Assembly (NCBI RefSeq): GCF_022846655.1
Contig: NZ_AP025667.1
Coordinates: forward strand, 4,873,001-4,937,000
DNA from: Streptomyces seoulensis
GTDB lineage: Bacteria > Actinomycetota > Actinomycetes > Streptomycetales > Streptomycetaceae
DNA length: 64,000 nucleotides
Direction: 5' to 3'
Position 1 is the stretch's first letter. The number at the start of each line of letters is the position of its first letter. The translations under genes and the position numbers were made by a program. Shown here in pieces: positions 24,749 to 34,044 of this stretch. Under the pieces are notes generated by a model, which saw nothing but the letters and a program-made list of their open reading frames with translations, was not told the DNA's origin and ran no database searches.

Positions 24749-27202
24749 ATGGCCCGCCGCAGCACGAAGACCCCGCCGTCCGACGACGCGTACGAGGAGA
24801 AGATCCTCGACATCGACGTCGTGGACGAGATGCGTGGCTCCTACCTCGAATACGCGTACTCGGTCATCTACTCGCGTGCCCTGCCGGACGCCCGTGACGG
24901 CCTGAAGCCGGTGCACCGCCGCATCGTCTACCAGATGAACGAGATGGGCCTGCGGCCCGAGCGCGCCTACGTGAAGTGCGCCCGCGTGGTCGGCGAGGTC
25001 ATGGGCAAGCTCCACCCGCACGGCGACGCGTCGATCTACGACGCGCTGGTGCGCATGGCGCAGCCCTTCTCGATGCGCGTCCCGCTGGTCGACGGCCACG
25101 GCAACTTCGGCTCGCTGGGCAACGACGACCCGCCGGCCGCCATGCGGTACACCGAGTGCCGGATGGCCGCCGCGGCGAGCCTGATGACCGAGTCCATCGA
25201 CGAGGACACGGTCGACTTCGCGCCGAACTACGACGGCCAGGAGCAGGAGCCGGTCGCGCTGCCCGCCGCCTTCCCGAACCTGCTGGTCAACGGCTCCTCG
25301 GGCATCGCGGTCGGCATGGCGACGAACATGCCGCCGCACAACCTGCGCGAGGTCATCGCGGCCGCCCGCCACCTGATCAAGCACCCGAACGCGGACCTGG
25401 ACGCCCTGATGCGGCACGTCCCGGGCCCCGACCTGCCCACCGGCGGCCGGATCGTCGGCCTGGACGGCATCCGGGACGCGTACGCGGCCGGCCGCGGCTC
25501 CTTCAAGATGCGCGCGACGGTGACGATCGAGCCGGTGACCGCCCGCCGCAAGGGCCTGGTCGTCACCGAACTGCCCTTCGCGGTCGGCCCGGAGAAGGTC
25601 ATCGCGAAGATCAAGGACCTGGTCAACGCCAAGAAGATCCAGGGCATCGCGGACGTCAAGGACCTCACCGACCGCGAGCACGGCCTGCGCCTGGTCATCG
25701 AGATCAAGAACGGCTTCGTGCCGGAGGCGATCCTGGAGCAGCTCTACAAGCTGACCCCCATGGAGGAGTCCTTCGGCATCAACAACGTGGCGCTGGTGGA
25801 CGGCCAGCCGCTCACGCTGGGCCTGAAGGAGCTGCTGGAGGTCTATCTCGACCACCGCTTCGAGGTCGTGCGCCGGCGCAGCGAGTTCCGCCGGACCAAG
25901 CGCCGCGACCGGCTGCACCTGGTCGAGGGCCTGCTGACCGCGCTCGTCGACATCGACGAGGTCATCCGGGTGATCCGGTCCAGCGAGAACTCCGCGCAGG
26001 CCAAGGAGCGCCTGATGGAGCGCTACGGCCTGAGCGACATCCAGACGCAGTACATCCTCGACACGCCGCTGCGCCGCCTCACCAAGTACGACCGGATCGA
26101 GCTGGAGGCGGAGAAGGACCGGCTCAACAAGGAGATCGAGGAGCTGACCCGCATCCTGGATTCGGACGCTGAGCTTCGCAAGCTGGTCTCGGGCGAACTG
26201 GCCGATGTGGCCAAGAAGTTCGGCTCCGACCGGCGTACGGTCCTGCTGGAGTCCGCGGCCTCCCAGGTGGCCACGGTGCCGCTCCAGGTGGCCGACGACC
26301 CGTGCCGGGTGCTGCTCTCCTCGACCGCCCTGCTGGCCCGTACGACCGGCGCCGAGCCGGTCCCGCGGGACGGCGGCCGTGCCAAGCACGACGTGATCGT
26401 CTCCTCGGTCCCGGCGACCGCGCGCGGTGAGATCGGCGCGGTGACCTCGAGCGGGCGGCTGCTGCGGATCAACGTGGTCGACCTGCCCCAGTTGCCGGAC
26501 ACGGCGACCGCGCCGAACCTCTCCGGAGGGGCGCCGCTGGCGGAGTTCGTGTCCCTGGAGGACGACGAGACCGTCATCTGCCTGACCACGCTGGACGAGT
26601 CCTCGCCCGGCCTGGCGATCGGCACCGAACAGGGCGTGGTCAAGCGCGTGTTGCCCGACTACCCGTCCAACAAGGACGAGTTGGAGGTCATCACCCTCAG
26701 GGAGGGCGACCGGATCGTCGGCGCGGTGGAGCTGCGCACCGGCGAGGAGGACCTGGTGTTCATCACCGACGACGCCCATCTGCTGCGCTACCAGGCGGGC
26801 CAGGTGCGCCAGCAGGGCCGCCCGGCGGGCGGTGTGGCGGGCATCAAGCTCTCCGAGGGCGCGAAGGTGATCTCGTTCACGGCGGTCGATCCGGCCGCCG
26901 ACGCGGTGGTGTTCACGGTGGCGGGCTCGCGGGGCACGCTGGACGACTCGGTGCAGACCACGGCCAAGCTGACCCCGTTCGACCAGTTCCCACGCAAGGG
27001 CCGGGCCACGGGCGGTGTGCGCTGCCAGCGCTTCCTGAAGGGCGAGGACTGCCTGGCGCTGGCGTGGGCGGGCCCCACGCCGGCACGGGCGGCGCAGAAG
27101 ACCGGTCTGCCGGTGGAGCTGCCGGAGCCGGACCCACGCCGCGACGGCTCGGGCACCTCGCTGCAGAAGACGGTGTCGGTGGTGGCGGGACCGGTGTTCT
27201 AG
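24749..27202 (+). CDS. parC: DNA topoisomerase IV subunit A (ParC)
   Basis: An 817-residue type IIA topoisomerase A subunit that decatenates replicated chromosomes together with ParE. The catalytic Tyr134 lies in '[10 protein letters not shown]'. The winged-helix region contains '[19 protein letters not shown]'; Ala94 stands where E. coli ParC has Ser80 and Asp98 where it has Glu84. A coiled-coil gate is seen at '[37 protein letters not shown]...', split here to its start and end, and the C-terminal part has weak beta-propeller repeats. Lacking a full GyrA box, ParC is preferred over GyrA. ATG at 24749 follows AAGGAG. parE lies about 15 kb away, as in other streptomycetes. Confidence 0.9.
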   Translation: MARRSTKTPPSDDAYEEKILDIDVVDEMRGSYLEYAYSVIYSRALPDARDGLKPVHRRIVYQMNEMGLRPERAYVKCARVVGEVMGKLHPHGDASIYDALVRMAQPFSMRVPLVDGHGNFGSLGNDDPPAAMRYTECRMAAAASLMTESIDEDTVDFAPNYDGQEQEPVALPAAFPNLLVNGSSGIAVGMATNMPPHNLREVIAAARHLIKHPNADLDALMRHVPGPDLPTGGRIVGLDGIRDAYAAGRGSFKMRATVTIEPVTARRKGLVVTELPFAVGPEKVIAKIKDLVNAKKIQGIADVKDLTDREHGLRLVIEIKNGFVPEAILEQLYKLTPMEESFGINNVALVDGQPLTLGLKELLEVYLDHRFEVVRRRSEFRRTKRRDRLHLVEGLLTALVDIDEVIRVIRSSENSAQAKERLMERYGLSDIQTQYILDTPLRRLTKYDRIELEAEKDRLNKEIEELTRILDSDAELRKLVSGELADVAKKFGSDRRTVLLESAASQVATVPLQVADDPCRVLLSSTALLARTTGAEPVPRDGGRAKHDVIVSSVPATARGEIGAVTSSGRLLRINVVDLPQLPDTATAPNLSGGAPLAEFVSLEDDETVICLTTLDESSPGLAIGTEQGVVKRVLPDYPSNKDELEVITLREGDRIVGAVELRTGEEDLVFITDDAHLLRYQAGQVRQQGRPAGGVAGIKLSEGAKVISFTAVDPAADAVVFTVAGSRGTLDDSVQTTAKLTPFDQFPRKGRATGGVRCQRFLKGEDCLALAWAGPTPARAAQKTGLPVELPEPDPRRDGSGTSLQKTVSVVAGPVF

Positions 27203-27206
27203 CCGC

Positions 27207-28271
27207 TCACCACGGTGTGCCGGGCTCGTCCTCGGAGCCCGGCACATAGCGCAGGACGCCCCACATGGCCTGCTCGTCGCTCTCGGCCTCGCCGCCCCGG
27301 CACGCGTCCAGCTCCTTGGCGAGGGCGTCGGCATCGATGCCGGTGCCGATCAGGACGAGCTGGGTGAGGCGATCGGCGCCCGGCGGCCAGGGCTCGGGGT
27401 GGAAGCGCAGGAAGCGGCCCACCGCGTGCACGGCGTACCGGTTGCCGGGGTCGTGGGCGCCGAAGTCCACGTACCCCTTGATCCGGTACAGCCCCTCCGG
27501 CCTGCTGTCCAGGAAGCGCATCAGGGCGCGGGGGTCCATGGGCACGTCGGAGACGAAGGACAGCGTGTCGTAGCCGGAGTGCAGGTGGCCGCTGCCTTCA
27601 TCCGGGCCACCATGGCCGCCGTGGTCGTGCAGGTCGTCGAAGGAGAGCTGGCCGACGCGCTCCTCGCTCGGGCGGCAGTCGAAGAGGAACTCCGGGTCGA
27701 CACGGCCGTAGGTGGCGGGCAGCACGGCCGCGCCGTCGGTGAGCGAGCCGACCAGGGCGAGCACGCGGTCGGCGTCCGGCGCCCGGTCGAGCTTGTTGAC
27801 CACGACGAGGTCGGCGAGGGCGAGGTGCCGGTCGATCTCGGGGTGCCGGGCGCGGGTGTCGTCGAACTCGGCGGCGTCCACGACCTCGACGAGCCCGCCG
27901 TAGACGATCTCCGGCTGCTCGCTGGCCAGCACCATCCTCACCAGCTCCTGCGGCTCGGCGAGCCCGCTGGCCTCGATGACGATGACGTCGATCCCGGCGG
28001 CAGGAGCGGCGAGCCGGGCCAGATAGGTGTCGAGCTCACTCGCGTCGACCGCACAGCACAGGCAGCCGTTGCCCAGCGAGACGGTCGAGTCCCCGAGCGC
28101 GCCCGCCACGGCCATCGCGTCGATCTCGATGGACCCGAAGTCGTTGACGACGGCCCCGATCCGGCTGCCCCCACTGCGGTGCAGCAGATGATTGAGCAAC
28201 GTGGTCTTCCCGGACCCCAGGAACCCGGCCAGCACGACGACCGGAACCTGCGGACCACGGCTCTTCGCCAA
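27207..28271 (-). CDS. CobW/COG0523 family GTPase
   Basis: A 354-residue metal-related GTPase. The P-loop 'GFLGSGKTT' is at 16-24, the family metal motif 'GCLCC' at 69-73, and the guanine-specific 'NKLD' at 159-162. A histidine-rich insert (215-231, 'HDHGGHGGPDEGSGHLHSG') probably binds zinc or another metal. COG0523 proteins act as metal chaperones for zinc, cobalt or iron enzymes. The TTG at 28271 is chosen because GAAGGG lies 9 bp ahead; a GTG at 28349 is possible. It is divergent from the ferredoxin-like gene across a region with an iron box. No Zur-type palindrome was seen. Confidence 0.82.
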   Translation of the reverse strand: MAKSRGPQVPVVVLAGFLGSGKTTLLNHLLHRSGGSRIGAVVNDFGSIEIDAMAVAGALGDSTVSLGNGCLCCAVDASELDTYLARLAAPAAGIDVIVIEASGLAEPQELVRMVLASEQPEIVYGGLVEVVDAAEFDDTRARHPEIDRHLALADLVVVNKLDRAPDADRVLALVGSLTDGAAVLPATYGRVDPEFLFDCRPSEERVGQLSFDDLHDHGGHGGPDEGSGHLHSGYDTLSFVSDVPMDPRALMRFLDSRPEGLYRIKGYVDFGAHDPGNRYAVHAVGRFLRFHPEPWPPGADRLTQLVLIGTGIDADALAKELDACRGGEAESDEQAMWGVLRYVPGSEDEPGTPW

Positions 28272-28376
28272 CGGGGTGCACCCTTCCCGACGGACGGACT
28301 TCGACCTGGCCAGGATACGAGGGCCCGCACCTCCCCCGGCCGGACGCACCCCACCGGTCGCTCGGGCACCCGCAAC

Positions 28377-28395
28377 TCAGGTTAGGCTCACCTGT
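28377..28395. promoter_or_regulatory. iron box (DmdR/IdeR operator)
   Basis: This 19-bp site fits 15 of 19 positions of the iron-box consensus TTAGGTTAGGCTAACCTAA, including the central GGTTAGGCT. It ends at the base before the GTG start of the ferredoxin-like gene. Occupancy by iron-loaded DmdR1 would block a leaderless transcript. It could also affect the CobW gene upstream on the other strand. Confidence 0.85.
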
Positions 28396-29337
28396 GTGAG
28401 TAGGTGTGCGACCGTCTCCCGGAGCCTCGACGAGCCCGTTTCCGGCACGGCGGCCACGGCGACGACGTGGCTGCTGCTGGAACAGCCGGGCCCCTGGGGC
28501 GCGAAAGCGCTGACCGCGAGCCATCTGGACCCCGTGCTGGGCCGCGCCCTGGAGGCCGCCGCCCAGGACACCGGTGTACGGGTGGCGCTGATCCGGCGCC
28601 CCGGCCGGCACGCCGACCCGGGCACGACGCCCGTACGGCACGTGTACGTGGCCCACACGGTTCCCGGACGCGTGTGGCTGTACGGCACCACCACCCTCGA
28701 TCCGCACCAGTTGCTCGGCCTGGACTTCGCCGCGCTGGGCGCGGGCGACCCCCGCTCCTTCGCGTCGGTGCTCGGCGGACGCCCGCAGACCGGTGACCCG
28801 CTCGCCCTGGTGTGCACCAACGGCAAGCGTGACCGTTGCTGCGCCCTGCTGGGCCGCCCGCTCGCCGCCGAACTGACCGCCTCGGACGTGCCCGGCGTCT
28901 GGGAGGTCACTCATCTGGGTGGTCATCGCTTCGCCCCGACGGTGCTCGTGCTGCCGTACGGCTACGCCTACGCCCGCGCCGAGGCGCACACGGTCAAGGA
29001 GGCCCTCCACCGCGCACGGGACGGGCAGGTGCTGTTGGAGGACTGCCGCGGCCGCTCCGCCTGGGACCGCCCCGGCCAGGCCGCCGAACTGGCCGTGCGG
29101 ACGGCGACCGCCGAGTACACGGCGGACGCGCTGCACGTCGTACGGACCGAGGGTGCCGCGCCGCGCTGGGAGGTCACCGTCGCCCACGTGGACGGCCGGG
29201 CGTGGCGGGTCACCGTGGACCAGGGCGCCGCACAGCCGCCGCGACCGGAGAGCTGCGGGGTGGAGGTGCTGGGCACCCCGGCGCGGATGGAGGTCGTGGG
29301 CATCCGGGCCCTGTGGACGGCGGCCCTGGCCGGCTGA
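28396..29337 (+). CDS. sucrase/ferredoxin-like [2Fe-2S] protein
   Basis: A 313-residue protein of the Suc/Fer-like family, a thioredoxin-fold ferredoxin. Conserved cysteines are Cys4 near the start, Cys140, and the Cys148-Cys149 pair in 'CTNGKRDRCCALLGR'; the segment 'HLGGHRFAPTVLVLPYGYAYAR' follows. The thioredoxin-like [2Fe-2S] ferredoxin fold is inferred from family knowledge. The GTG at 28396 is chosen because it directly follows an iron box, which implies a leaderless mRNA, and because the N-terminal 'CATVSRSLDEPVSGTAATA' is typical. Derepression under iron starvation is predicted; a role in siderophore iron reduction is possible but unproven. Confidence 0.85.
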   Translation: MSRCATVSRSLDEPVSGTAATATTWLLLEQPGPWGAKALTASHLDPVLGRALEAAAQDTGVRVALIRRPGRHADPGTTPVRHVYVAHTVPGRVWLYGTTTLDPHQLLGLDFAALGAGDPRSFASVLGGRPQTGDPLALVCTNGKRDRCCALLGRPLAAELTASDVPGVWEVTHLGGHRFAPTVLVLPYGYAYARAEAHTVKEALHRARDGQVLLEDCRGRSAWDRPGQAAELAVRTATAEYTADALHVVRTEGAAPRWEVTVAHVDGRAWRVTVDQGAAQPPRPESCGVEVLGTPARMEVVGIRALWTAALAG

Positions 29338-29387
29338 GCCGGGCATGCCCCTGGGGAGGCACCCGCGCTCCCGCGTACCGTCTGCGC

Positions 29388-31082
29388 ATGCGTTCCACTC
29401 CCCCGGCCCGACGCCCACGACTCGGCCTGCCCCGGCGGGCGTTCGCGCAGGTCCTGCTCACCCAGGTGACGATCGCGGCGGGGGTCGCGGTCCTGGCGAC
29501 CGGGCTCTTCCTCGCGCCGCTCAGCGGACAGCTCGACCAGGAGGCGATGCGCCGCGCGCTGGTCATCGCGCAGACCACCGCGCAGGACCCGGCGATCGCC
29601 GAGGGCGTGCTGCACACCCGGCCCACCGGCGACGGTCCGGTGCAGCGGGAGGCCGAGCGGATCAGGCGGGCCACGCACGCCGAGTACATCGTCGTGATGG
29701 ACGCGCGGGGGACGCGCTGGTCCCACCCGACCGCCGGGGAGATCGGCCGCCGCGTCTCCACCGACCCCAGCCGCGCCCTGGCCGGGCGCCAGGTGATGGA
29801 GATCGACCGGGGCACCCTGGGCCGCTCCGCGCGCGGCAAGGTGCCGCTCTACGACGCCGGGCACCGGATCGTCGGGGCGGTCTCGGTGGGCATCGCGTAC
29901 GACAGCGTGCGCGCCGGGCTGCTCGGCGCGATACCCGGCCTGCTCGCCTACGCCGGGGGCGCGCTGGCGGTGGGGGCGCTGGCCGCCTGGCTGATCTCGC
30001 GCCGGGTGCACCGGCAGACCCGTGACCTGGCCTTCTCCGACATCTCGGCACTGCTCGCGGAGCGCGAGGCGATGCTGCACGGCATCCGGGAGGGCGTGGT
30101 CGCGCTGGACCGCGGCGGCCGGATACGGCTGCTCAACGACGAGGCGGGGCGGCTGCTCGGCATCGGGGACGAGGCCGTCGGGCGGTCGCCGGACGAGGCG
30201 CTCGGCGCGGGCCGTACGACCGACGTGCTGGCCGGACGGGTCACCGGCACCGATCTGCTGACCGTGCGCGGCCCGCGGGTCCTGGTCGCCAACCGGATGC
30301 CCACGGAGGACGGCGGCGCGGTGGCCACCCTGCGCGACCGCACCGAGCTGGAACGCCTCGGCCGGGAACTCGACTCCACGCACGGCCTGATCGACGCCCT
30401 GCGCGCCCAGGACCACGAGCACGCCAACCGGATGCACACCCTGCTCGGCCTGCTGGAGCTGGAGATGTACGACGAGGCGGCGGAGTTCATCGGGGAACTG
30501 GTCGGGGAGCACCGGGCGACGGCCGAGCAGGTCACGGAGAGGATCCAGGACCCGCTGCTGGCCGCCCTGCTGGTGGGCAAGGCGACCGTCGCCGCCGAAC
30601 GCGGGGTGGCGCTCAGGCTGTCGGAGCGGACCTGGCTCCCGGACCGGCTGGTCGACCCGCGCGGGCTGGTCACGGTGGTGGGCAACCTCGTGGACAACGC
30701 GCTCGACGCGGTCGCGGGCACCCCGCACGCGCGTGTGGAGGCCGAACTGCGCACCGAGGGCCGCACCGTGGTGCTCCGGGTACGGGACACCGGGCCGGGG
30801 GTGCCCGAGGAGCAGCGGGAGTCGGTCTTCACGGAGGGCTGGTCCACGAAGAAGCCGCCCGCGCACGGCAAGCGCGGCATCGGGCTGTCCCTGGTGCGGC
30901 GCCTTGCCGAACGGCAGGGCGGCTCGGCCTCGGTGGGCGCGGCGGCGGGCGGCGGCGCCGAGTTCACGGTGGTGCTGCCGGAGGCACTGGGCGAGCCGGT
31001 GCCTCCGGGGCCCGGTGAGCCGGTGCCTCCGGGGCTGGGCGAGCCGGTGCCTCCGGGCACCGGGGAGGCGCGGGGGCGGTGA
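29388..31082 (+). CDS. CitA/DcuS-type sensor histidine kinase
   Basis: A 564-residue sensor kinase. TM1 lies at about 24-45, a periplasmic-type PAS sensor domain at about 46-178, TM2 at about 180-203, then a cytoplasmic PAS domain (about 215-325). The phospho-acceptor His343 lies in 'QDHEHANRMHTLLGLLEL', and the ATPase has 'NLVDNALDA' and 'KRGIGLSLVRR'. This layout is that of sensors for citrate and C4-dicarboxylates. The C-terminal end carries three copies of 'GEPVPPG'. The ATG at 29388 lacks a strong ribosome-binding sequence. The probable partner regulator is at 34045, separated by an ABC importer operon on the other strand. Confidence 0.85.
   Translation: MRSTPPARRPRLGLPRRAFAQVLLTQVTIAAGVAVLATGLFLAPLSGQLDQEAMRRALVIAQTTAQDPAIAEGVLHTRPTGDGPVQREAERIRRATHAEYIVVMDARGTRWSHPTAGEIGRRVSTDPSRALAGRQVMEIDRGTLGRSARGKVPLYDAGHRIVGAVSVGIAYDSVRAGLLGAIPGLLAYAGGALAVGALAAWLISRRVHRQTRDLAFSDISALLAEREAMLHGIREGVVALDRGGRIRLLNDEAGRLLGIGDEAVGRSPDEALGAGRTTDVLAGRVTGTDLLTVRGPRVLVANRMPTEDGGAVATLRDRTELERLGRELDSTHGLIDALRAQDHEHANRMHTLLGLLELEMYDEAAEFIGELVGEHRATAEQVTERIQDPLLAALLVGKATVAAERGVALRLSERTWLPDRLVDPRGLVTVVGNLVDNALDAVAGTPHARVEAELRTEGRTVVLRVRDTGPGVPEEQRESVFTEGWSTKKPPAHGKRGIGLSLVRRLAERQGGSASVGAAAGGGAEFTVVLPEALGEPVPPGPGEPVPPGLGEPVPPGTGEARGR
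30990..31062. repeat. three 24-bp repeats encoding GEPVPPG
   Basis: Three near-identical 24-bp units, each containing GAGCCGGTGCCTCCGGG, code for a Gly-Glu-Pro-Val-Pro-Pro-Gly tail at the C-terminus of the sensor kinase, after the ATPase domain has ended. Probably a slippage product with little effect on kinase activity. Confidence 0.85.
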
Positions 31083-31103
31083 GCACCCCGCGCCCGTGAG
31101 CGC

Positions 31104-32153
31104 CTACTTGGCGGCCTTCTCGGCGAACTCGGTGGTGTACGTCTTGTCGAGGTCGACGTCGGCGTTCTTGATGTTGGGGCTGAACGCCTTCAGGACCTTC
31201 TCGACGGTCTCCGGGCCACGCGCCGGCATGATGCCGTCCTCGGTGAACATCGGCAGGGTGCTCTTGATCGCGGCGGCGTACAGCTTCTGGTCGCCCTGGG
31301 AGTAGTCGGCGGGCATCTTGGCCGCGATCTCGTCGGCGCTGTGGGTGGACATCCACTTGAGCGTCTTCACGAACGCGTCGACCAGCTTCTGGACGGTGTC
31401 CTTGTGCCCGTTCACCCAGTCGGTGTTCATGTACAGACTGGACGAGGGGTACGGGCCGCCGAGCGCCTCCTGCGAGCCCTCGGGGGTCCGCATGTCGACG
31501 AGGACGCGGCCGGCCTTCTTGGCCAGGATCGTGGCGACGGTCGGGTCGGTGGTCATGCCCGCGTCGATCGAGCCCTTCTTGAGGGCCGCGATGAACGTCG
31601 GACCGGCTCCCACCGCGACCGGGCTGAACTCGTTCACCTGCACCCCGTGCTTGACCGCGAGGTACTTGGTGAGGAAGTCGGTCGACGAGCCAAGCCCGGT
31701 GACACCGAGCTTGCGGTCCTTGAAGTCCGCGGGCGAGTGGATGTCCCCCGTCCTCTTCGCGGAGACCACCTCCACCTCACCGGGCGCGTGCGAGAACTGC
31801 ACGACGGACTCGACCGACTTGCCCTTCACCTGGAGGTCGAGCGTGTGGTCGTAGAAGCCGACGGCGCCCTGGACCTGGCCCGAGACGAGCGCCGTCTCCG
31901 CCTGGGCCCCGGCGGGCTCGGTGAGCAGCTCCACGTCCAGGCCCTCGGCGTCGAAGTAGCCGAGCCGCTGGGTGAGCATCGCGGGGAGGTAGATGACCTT
32001 GTCGAGACCACCGACCATGATCTTGACGTGGGTCCCCTTGCCGTCACCCCCCGAACCCCCGTGACTGGCCACCTCGTTGGCGCAGGCCGTGAGCGAGGCG
32101 AGGGAGAGCAGACAGGCGGTGGAGAGCGAGACGATTCTGGTGCGCTTGCGCAT
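31104..32153 (-). CDS. ABC importer substrate-binding lipoprotein (SsuA/TauA/NMT1 type)
   Basis: A 349-residue lipoprotein with a signal peptide ending in the lipobox 'LTAC' (Cys24). The mature part is an NMT1/SsuA-like periplasmic-binding fold: 'YLPAMLTQRLGYFDAEGLDVELL', 'SPADFKDRKLGVTGLGSSTDFLTKYLA' and 'IAALKKGSIDAGMTTDP'. The class binds sulfonates, nitrate, thiamine precursors or aromatic acids; the ligand cannot be told from sequence. It is the last gene of the operon ATPase-permease-lipoprotein. The flanking citrate-type sensor system suggests, by context only, an organic acid ligand. It converges on the kinase gene with a 21-bp gap. Confidence 0.85.
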   Translation of the reverse strand: MRKRTRIVSLSTACLLSLASLTACANEVASHGGSGGDGKGTHVKIMVGGLDKVIYLPAMLTQRLGYFDAEGLDVELLTEPAGAQAETALVSGQVQGAVGFYDHTLDLQVKGKSVESVVQFSHAPGEVEVVSAKRTGDIHSPADFKDRKLGVTGLGSSTDFLTKYLAVKHGVQVNEFSPVAVGAGPTFIAALKKGSIDAGMTTDPTVATILAKKAGRVLVDMRTPEGSQEALGGPYPSSSLYMNTDWVNGHKDTVQKLVDAFVKTLKWMSTHSADEIAAKMPADYSQGDQKLYAAAIKSTLPMFTEDGIMPARGPETVEKVLKAFSPNIKNADVDLDKTYTTEFAEKAAK

Positions 32154-32212
32154 GACGGGTCACGTCCTTGTGGCGGTGCGGGTGCGAGGGGGGCGGCGCG
32201 CGGAGCGGCGGT

Positions 32213-33082
32213 TCAGTGCTCGGAGTCCGAGGACTTCCAGCGGAAGACACGGCGCTCGGCGAAGGTCAGCAGCCCCTCGGCGACGAGGGCCACGACCGCG
32301 AGGATCACCATCGCGGCGTACACACCGGCCGAGTTGAGGGTTCCCTGCGACTGGGCGACGAGCAGGCCGATGCCCCGGGTGGCGCCGATGTACTCCCCCA
32401 CGATGGCGCCGATGAGCGCGAAGCCGAAGCTGACGTGCAGGCTGGTGAAGATCCAGGAGGTGGCCGAGGGGATGACCACCTGGAGGGTGACCTGGCGGTC
32501 GGTGGCGCCGAGGATCCGGGCGTTGGCGACCAGATCGCGGTTGACCTCCCGCGCGCCCTGGAAGGCGTTGAAGAACACCGGGAAGAACACGAGCACCACG
32601 GCCGAGGCGACCTTGGAGGCGGGGCCGAGGCCGAACCAGATCAGGAAGATCGGGGCGAGCACGATCCTCGGGATGGAGTTCAGCACCTTGATGTAGGGGC
32701 CGAACAGGTCGGCGAGGAAGGCGACCCGGCCGAGCGCGATGCCGAGGACGACACCGCCCACGACTCCGATGACCCAGCCGAGCAGCGCCTCGTACAGCGT
32801 GTACCAGATCTGTTCGCCCAGGGAGCCGAGCGCCGTGCCGTGCAGGACCCAGGACGTGATCTGGTCCCAGATCTCGGACGGCATCGAGAAGTTGAACGGG
32901 TCGATCACCTCGGCGCGGGACAGCGCCTCCCACAGGCCGAGCACGACCACCAGCAGCAGCACCCGGGCCACCACGACGATCACCCGGCGCCTGCGGGCGG
33001 CCTGCGCCCGCGAACGGGCGGGGGCCTGCGGCTTGGCGGTGTCGACGGGGCCGGGTGGCGCGGTCACGGTCTCAGGCGACAT
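32213..33082 (-). CDS. ABC importer permease (SsuC/TauC type)
   Basis: A 289-residue membrane protein with about six helices. The coupling motif lies in 'LVANARILGATDRQVTLQVVIPSATSWIF', and the family signature 'GEYIGATRGIGLLVAQSQ' follows. The ATG at 33082 lies 11 bp inside the end of the ATPase gene with GCGAGG ahead, so the two are coupled. A longer N-terminus starting at 33121 is possible but would overlap further. It forms the channel of the importer with the ATPase and the lipoprotein. Confidence 0.86.
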   Translation of the reverse strand: MSPETVTAPPGPVDTAKPQAPARSRAQAARRRRVIVVVARVLLLVVVLGLWEALSRAEVIDPFNFSMPSEIWDQITSWVLHGTALGSLGEQIWYTLYEALLGWVIGVVGGVVLGIALGRVAFLADLFGPYIKVLNSIPRIVLAPIFLIWFGLGPASKVASAVVLVFFPVFFNAFQGAREVNRDLVANARILGATDRQVTLQVVIPSATSWIFTSLHVSFGFALIGAIVGEYIGATRGIGLLVAQSQGTLNSAGVYAAMVILAVVALVAEGLLTFAERRVFRWKSSDSEH

Positions 33083-33887
33083 CGGCGGCACCTCGCTCAC
33101 GGGTGATGCGGACCTCTTCACCGAGGGACTCCCAGATCTCGCGGTAGATCTCGATGAACTTGGGCTCCAGCCGTACCGACTCGACCTTGCGGGGCCGGGG
33201 CAGGTCGATGGTGAACACCTGCTTGACCGTCGCGGGCCCGGCGGTCATCACGACGACCTTGTCGGCCAGCGCGATCGACTCCTCCAGGTCGTGGGTGACG
33301 AAGACGACGGAGGCGCCGGTGCCCTCCCACAGCTCCAGCAGCTCGTCCGACATCAGGGCCCGGGTCTGCACGTCGAGCGCGGAGAACGGCTCGTCCATCA
33401 GCAGGATCTCGGGGTCGTTGACGAAGGTCGCGGCGAGGGCGACGCGCTTGCGCTGTCCGCCGGAGAGCTGGTGCGGGTAACGGTCCTCGAACGCGGCGAG
33501 TCCGACGCGGGCCAGCCACTCACGGGCCTTCTCACGGGCCTCCGCCTTGGGCACGCCCCGGAAGCGGGGGCCGGCCATCACGTTGGACAGCACGGTGCGC
33601 CAGGGGAAGGTGGCGTCCTGCTGGAAGACGAAGCCGACCCGGTCGCCGACGCCGTCGACCGGCTGTCCGGCCACCAGCACCTCGCCCTCGGTGGGCTCCT
33701 CCAGCCCGCTGACCAGGGTCAGTGTGGTGGACTTGCCGCAGCCGGTCGGGCCGACGACGGCGACGAACTCGCCACGCTCCACGGTGAGGTCCAGGCCGCG
33801 CACCGCGGTGTGCGGATCACCGGAAGGGGTTCTGAAGATCTTGCTCGCGCCCCTCAGCTCGATGGCGGGGCTGGTGTCTGCGCTCAT
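33072..33887 (-). CDS. ABC importer ATP-binding protein (SsuB/TauB type)
   Basis: A 271-residue ABC ATPase with the Walker A 'GPTGCGKST', Q loop 'FVFQQDATFPWRTV', signature 'LSGGQRKRV', Walker B 'ILLMDEPFSALD' and switch His in 'VFVTHD'. All catalytic residues are intact. ATG at 33887 is chosen because the upstream in-frame codons fall in the AT-rich promoter region with repeats. It is the first gene of the importer operon, divergent from the response regulator gene. Confidence 0.9.
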   Translation of the reverse strand: MSADTSPAIELRGASKIFRTPSGDPHTAVRGLDLTVERGEFVAVVGPTGCGKSTTLTLVSGLEEPTEGEVLVAGQPVDGVGDRVGFVFQQDATFPWRTVLSNVMAGPRFRGVPKAEAREKAREWLARVGLAAFEDRYPHQLSGGQRKRVALAATFVNDPEILLMDEPFSALDVQTRALMSDELLELWEGTGASVVFVTHDLEESIALADKVVVMTAGPATVKQVFTIDLPRPRKVESVRLEPKFIEIYREIWESLGEEVRITRERGAADVA

Positions 33888-33927
33888 GCACCGGGACGGT
33901 AGGGGCGGGGCCGCTCCGGCAGCAGTC

Positions 33928-33984
33928 TTGTGCGCGCAACCCCTTCTTTTGCTCGCAAGAACCTGTTGTGCTCGTTTTGCTCGC
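33928..33984. promoter_or_regulatory. four direct repeats in divergent promoter
   Basis: On the minus strand the sequence GCGAGCAAAA occurs at 33975-33984 and 33947-33956, with the variants CGAGCACAA at 33966-33974 and GCGCGCACAA at about 33928-33937. Distances between copies are about 9, 19 and 19 bp, close to one or two helical turns. The array lies between the ABC operon and the response regulator gene, so it is a likely binding site for that regulator. Confidence 0.6.
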
Positions 33985-34044
33985 GCTACAACTGCGGAGC
34001 CGAAACACGGGCTTAACGCTCGCCGGCGTTGAAGGAGAGGCCCG

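Noticed and set aside
24749..27202. GyrA instead of ParC
   Set aside because: The protein stands without gyrB beside it, its C-terminal domain is short and no full GyrA box was seen; position matches parC of other streptomycetes.
24728..27334. 868-residue open frame on the minus strand opposite parC
   Set aside because: Antisense to parC, no domain and no start signal.
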